Part shown: positions 59,501-64,000 of the stretch, piece after piece
Position numbering within the stretch: the first letter of the stretch is position 1
Layout: every line of letters begins with the position of its first letter
Assembly: GCA_960531495.1 (NCBI GenBank)
Contig: OY482855.1
Span: forward strand, 12,613,865-12,677,864
Reading direction: 5' to 3'
DNA from: Zeus faber
Taxonomy: Eukaryota > Chordata > Actinopteri > Zeiformes > Zeidae
DNA: 64,000 nt
The notes under the pieces: generated by a model
Seen by the model: the letters and a program-made list of their open reading frames with translations, nothing else
Databases searched by the model: none
Told to the model about the DNA's origin: nothing
Program-made: the position numbers and the translations under genes

Positions 59501-62500
59501 TTTGCCGTCAATCCAAAAATGTATGCTTCCTTGTTTTTACTCCCCTGGGGATATAAGCTCTTTGTGTATATTTGGAAAAATATTTTTCTGTTTTATCTTT
59601 ACTTTTTATTCAATTTTAATTTTATTTTTTTCCTATTGGCTTTTTTTTAATGCCAATAGTCTGTAGAAACGCACCAATCCTCACCGTGAGAAATTCCTCC
59701 TATACAGTATGTAATGAATCTGGTGGTATAAACTCATCTGATTCCGATCTTGAACTTCATGAATTACAAACCAATCATGGCCACCTGAAACTAGGTCAGC
59801 TGATGAAGTACAGTACCGCTAACGTTGTTATATAAAAATAAACACGCGCTATATATAGAGTCTAATACTTACAAGGAGAGTTTCTTGGTGAGAGTCCGTT
59901 GGGTCAAGGGAGTTGGCGAACACAGGTCCACCGGAGGCTCCAGCTGTCTGGACAGCTCATAACTGCAATTGAAACACCCAAATACAAACAACATTTTAGA
60001 ACAATTTTAGAACCGTTAGTACTAACTCATTTACCTACTTATCAAGGTCTAAAGGGGTTGACCAATGGTTGCTTAGAACAATATTATGACTATGCCGGAC
60101 TTTGTTCTACTAAATATTGAGTTATCTTCTACACCGCATTGCGGCTTCACATTGTGTCAAAATGTCGACTGGGAATGCAGCCCTGAGCCAACGGCCTACA
60201 CGCCTTTGTTTGTTCGCACAACATTTGAAGACAGCAATGGCGGCGACAGCAGGATTTTACACACGTCACGTCTGATTATGCTACTACCCTACTTAGAGAG
60301 GCCTCCCAACAGGACCCTCTCACAGGACATTTCTCTTAAGAAGAAGAATCTTTAATTGTCACGCAACACACCACACTACATCACACACTACCACACACAC
60401 ACACACAGGCGCGCACGCACACGCACACGCACACGCACGCTTTGGATGGTGGCCGGTGAAATGTGGCCTCTGCATTTGACCCATCCTGGCTTGTCCTTCC
60501 TCCGGGGGGGGGCAGCCAGGAGCAGGCAGCGTTCGTCGACGCGCCCGGGGACCTGGTACCAAGTGTCTATCGCTGGTCAGACGATGATGTGTGCATGTTT
60601 TGGGTGGGGGTCCTTACTGATGGTAGGGGGAGGAAACCCCATGTGAGCACGGGGAGAACACGCAAACTCCACAAAGAAAGGCTCCTATTTGGGAGATAAC
60701 CCAGGACCTTCTTGCTGTGAGGCAGCAGTGCAATGCACTGCGCCACCGTGCCACTCTTCCCAATAATTCGAAGGGAGTTCCAATTCATAAGCACCACTCC
60801 CTGATTTCCAGATTTGGAAAAAAATTAACTTAAATAGTTATATTTCCCTAAAACTGTTGTTTATTTTCCGAGTAAACCACACCTCTCCTGGTCGCTGAGC
60901 AGCTTGTGTCCCTGCAGCCAGGCGGCAATCCTGGGGTGATGGGGAAGGTTGTACTGAGCACAGGACACCTGGAGCGAGCGAATCTGCGACAGAATCTCAA
61001 ACTCCTGCAGGGGGAGGGAGGAAAAGGGGAGACGGAGAAATTGGACAAACCTGAGCGACAGAGCCCCCGGCACCCCTGAGGTTACATAACAACCACTAAC
61101 GCAGCGACACGCTGGTATGCCGGCGAAGGTCTCGAGGTGCTTTCTGCAGCACAGAGAGAGCCTGTGTCTGTCCCTCCCAGCATAGAAAGTACCGCAAACA
61201 AGCGTCAAGCTGTCACAACACAGGACAGACAGACAGACACACACACACATGCACGCACTTCACACTTGTGAGGAATGTAAAGTGGGTGTTGGTAACATAG
61301 GTTAAATATTTGCTTGTACGCCATAAGTGTCCACATAATGGGGGAATGGTATGGAAAAGGTAGAGAGAGAGAAAAAAAAAGGAAGCACTCACCCTCCTTC
61401 TTTTCTCGAAGTTTATGAGCCCATCCTGGAGCCCACCCTGTCACAAGAAGAGAAGACAGTGTGATTTCACGCAAGGACAGATTCACACCTGACGGCACCA
61501 ACAGAACGGGGTTGAAACAGAGATGAAGGGAGAAACCTAATGAAGGGAGGACCGATAGAGTAGGAGATATTCATCATTTTATTTTCAAATTGCTAATTAT
61601 TTTCCCAATAGCTAGCCTACGTCTTGAGGATGAAACTAACTTCTCTGTGGATGTGAACGATTGTATCTCACATTGGAGTTATGTCCCTGCAGGGAGCTCT
61701 GGGTAAAAATGACTAGAGGCTCACGGACAATTTTTGTATTGGGCCAAAATGTATTGTGGGCCCCCTGCACCACAATACATCAAACAAAGAAGCTATCAAA
61801 GATGGTGCATTGTGAACAGGCTCTCTGAAGGACTATGGAGGTATACTGTAAAACCCCTTTGCATATGACGTCATTTAACCTCTGCATCCTTCTTCAAACC
61901 TCAAACCCTCAAACACCTTCATGACTCTTCCGTTCCATTTCTGGTCAACTTTGGTTTGTAAAACCTAAGAGAAGCATGTTTTGCTTTTTTCAGCTCTGTA
62001 CCTCTACTGTGTCCGGCAGCGCGGTGTCCAGCATGGTGAGGACCGTCAGATAGGTGCCCAAGTAGGGAACCACCCCACTGGAGGTGCTCTGCAGAGAGAG
62101 AATGTAGATACATTTTCCAGAAGTGTTCCACAGGATTAAAAGGGGTTGATAAACAGAACGGGCTGGACCCGGCGTACGGCGCTGCAGATTCGGGTTACGG
62201 CCCCCCTCTGGGCTATTATTACAGGCCTTTAATCCTGGTAATGGGAGGGTATTTCAAAACTTGACAGAGGCACGAGGGGGAGGACAGTGGAGGCTAAAGA
62301 TAGGCTTGAGTCTCCGCCATTACAGAGTCTCCCCTTCCATGCCGGGGAAGGAAAAGTCCCTTGTGGCTTTACAGGGTTGTGTAACGAGTGAGATTCCTAA
62401 CGAGTACATGAGAAGCTGAAACAACTTATTGCAGTATGGAAAACTACTAAAAGAATACATAGGAAATGGACTCTGACCCACTTCCTCTGTTTTTGGATAA

Positions 62501-63729
62501 CTAGAACCGCTTTGATCCCCACCCCCAATGTGCCTGATTCTATCCTTTTGGGTGTGACCCGACATCAGATGCACAATTTGCTGTTATTCAGAAACAAATG
62601 CTTTAAATTTACCGTTTGCAAACTTCTCAGCATACCTGAGGTGTTACTTACCATCTGTCTGGGGAACGGGCATCGTTTGGATATCTTGGGGGAAATGTTA
62701 TCCACCGCCGCTTGGCCTCCGTCCTGGGAAAAGGGGGTCAGTCAGAGCTAAATTCAGTGCAAGGGTTGAGTGCAACAGGACTTCAATTTCAAACCAGTAA
62801 CTCCTGGATAAAAATTGGCCAATTTTTCTTTTTCACACATCACTGCGCACCGACTCCTGTGCATCCCCCTACACACATACCAACATTTAATATAGTTCAT
62901 GCAAAAATCATAATTGGGATGCCATACTGGGTAATCGATGCATTTATAACCATAAGAATACAGATTTTTCTGAATTCAAAAAGGTTTAAAAGGTTTGTAA
63001 AAGCTAACAAGGCTTTATGGAGAATGGCGAAAAAAATAGAACATTTTGTTTGTACTGCAAGACACTGGCTTACTATTAACACACTGCTAAGCCATTCATC
63101 TAAATATTAACTCAAGGCGGATATGTTTTAATAAGTTAGTCGAAAATCCATGCACGTTAAAAAGGACCAAAGGAAGCATTTTTTCTGCTCCAGGACACAA
63201 CATGTACCAAACAAGAAACGGCTTCCTGGTCTATTTGTCTAATGGTGTTTTTAAAACCAGATTAGGCCTTTGTTATGATTGCAGATGGATCTGGGTCAAA
63301 TTTAAAACCTATTCGTAGCCGTACCTCAGCAGTATAGTCCCAAGTAAGTCAAGGTAAACGTATGGTCAGGCCTTTAGGGGGCGAATCAAGAAATAGAGCA
63401 AGGACATGTAAACAACAAATGTGTTTCGTAAATTTGTCGACAATGAAACAACGAATCTGCGAGCGGAGCTTCAGTTTGACAAGAAGGTGGATTTTAAAGA
63501 GAAAGGGTTCGCAAATAAACCCCCGTTCACTCGGTTGCCTGAATACAGGATTGGATCGCAATCTCACAAGAACAACCACGAGGCGACACAACCCCTCCTG
63601 CAGACGGTGTTGATGTTCGTTTTGGGCTTTTTCCTCATTCTCACCTCGACCAGGATCTCTCTGTTGGCCAGGACGCAGTTCTCATCGGGAAAGGTCTCCC
63701 AGAGGTTGTCGAATGTGGCCATGCTGTCC
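56517..63729 (-). CDS. Ral guanine nucleotide dissociation stimulator-like (RGL family, RGL3/RGL1-like), 3' part
   Basis: Ten minus-strand exons in continuous frame: 63645-63729, 62652-62723, 62002-62088, 61393-61437, 60883-61004, 59873-59962, 59288-59417, 58355-58699, 56785-56899 and 56517-56656. All introns are GT-AG. They encode 409 aa to a TAA at 56517-56519. The first five exons cover the end of the RasGEF (CDC25) domain, with DENCVLANREILVE, VVPYLGTYLTVLTMLDTALP and DGLINFEKRRREFEILSQI. A Ser/Pro-rich linker follows (KRSVSMTLLPVYNRQ). The Ras-association domain comes last: DSCIVRVSVDL, NGNMYKSIMLSSQDKT, ELLIPDKANVFYAM, FDFVLRQ. The family binds active Ras and activates Ral GTPases. YELSRQLEPP, TKKLS and LLIPD favour RGL3, while SIMLSSQDKT favours RGL1. 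Oddities: the 56785 exon has a weak GTCAGA donor, and the RA domain has one or two extra residues (GRC) before NGNMYKS. The 5' exons lie off the right edge. Confidence 0.92.
57004..57044. repeat. Inverted repeat, 13-bp arms, in RGL intron
   Basis: CAGGTGTACAGCC at 57004-57016 pairs exactly with GGCTGTACACCTG at 57032-57044. It lies in the last-but-one large intron of the RGL gene, next to another CACACC/GGTGTG inverted pair at about 56955-56980. Confidence 0.7.
60345..60757 (-). mobile_element. tRNA-derived SINE in RGL intron, minus orientation
   Basis: On the minus strand it starts with GTGGCGCAGTG and CTCACAGCAAGAAGGTCCTG, the tRNA-like head of a very common fish SINE (B box decayed). It continues through GGAGTTTGCGTGTTCTCCCC and TTTCCTCC, then a CA/GTGC-rich part. 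It ends in an AATTAAAGATTCTTCTTCTT tail at about 60345-60360. It lies between two RGL exons. Confidence 0.75.
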
Positions 63730-64000
63730 CTAACGAATCAATAGGAAATTATGTCAAATACATCGCCACTGAACCCAGAAACACACATTGCACAGGCATT
63801 ACCTTTTAAACAGTGTAGGGCTATTTGTTTTAAGGCAGGATGTTAAGCTTCGAGCTATGTGGCTTGAAAATCATTTATTGGCGCTATATTTGTTTATTGG
63901 CCTGTTTTGGCGTTCTGTTATAGACAGATGGAGGTCAGAGGAGAAATATGGGCCGCTTATGAAACCATCTGCTGACTTTGCAGGAGCAATGATCTTATGA
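63730..64000 (-). other. Intron upstream of first visible RGL exon
   Basis: No further RGL-like exon was recognised in the last 270 bases. The acceptor CGTTAG next to 63729 shows that the exon is spliced to one beyond the window. Confidence 0.55.

Overview
The window looks like teleost fish nuclear DNA. Three things support this: single-exon NFIL3-family coding sequences, a split RalGDS-like gene with GT-AG introns, and a dense background of fish-type repeats (L2-like and L1-like LINEs, tRNA-derived SINEs, Tc1-like, hAT-like and other short inverted-repeat elements, a DIRS-like fragment, and very many long CA/TG, GA/CT and TA microsatellites). There is no operon structure, prokaryotic signal or CRISPR array.

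Three protein-coding genes are well supported. Two are tandem same-strand NFIL3 (E4BP4) basic leucine-zipper repressors: gene 1 at 6379-7641 (420 aa) and gene 2 at 23116-25002 (628 aa). Each has its coding sequence in one exon, with probable non-coding upstream exons (donors near 5295 and 16174; acceptors near 6238 and 22485). Gene 1 keeps the C-terminal heptad-like NFIL3 tail. Gene 2 keeps the more NFIL3-like basic region and a SUMO-type motif but lacks that tail. The third gene, on the minus strand at 56517-63729, is the 3' part of a Ral guanine-nucleotide dissociation stimulator-like gene (RGL family, RGL3/RGL1-like). Ten exons in continuous frame encode the end of the RasGEF domain, a Ser-rich linker and a complete Ras-association domain. 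The 5' part lies beyond the right edge.

Layout: 1-4.3 kb, repeats and a promoter-like CCAAT/CRE patch without a recognisable gene; 4.3-8.7 kb, nfil3-like gene 1; 9.4-12.0 kb, decayed L2-like LINE; 12-22.5 kb, non-coding DNA including the probable first exon and long first intron of gene 2; 22.5-27.2 kb, gene 2 last exon and 3' UTR; 29.7-34.3 kb, repeat block (DIRS-like piece, then an L1-like LINE split by a short inverted-repeat transposon); 34.3-53.4 kb, microsatellite-rich, partly CpG-rich gene-poor DNA with several long hairpins and a hAT-like element; 53.4-54.84 kb, decayed Tc1-like transposon with a SINE beside it; 56.5-64 kb, the RGL gene.

The most interesting signals outside genes are a 33-bp-stem pre-miRNA-like hairpin at 49379-49449, three other long hairpins (12339-12435, 15188-15233, 44409-44462), and paired NFIL3/PAR-bZIP/C/EBP-type sites just upstream of the gene 1 coding exon that would fit auto- or cross-regulation. 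Pumilio-type motifs occur in the proposed 3' UTRs of both nfil3 genes. I did not find a convincing new multi-gene system.
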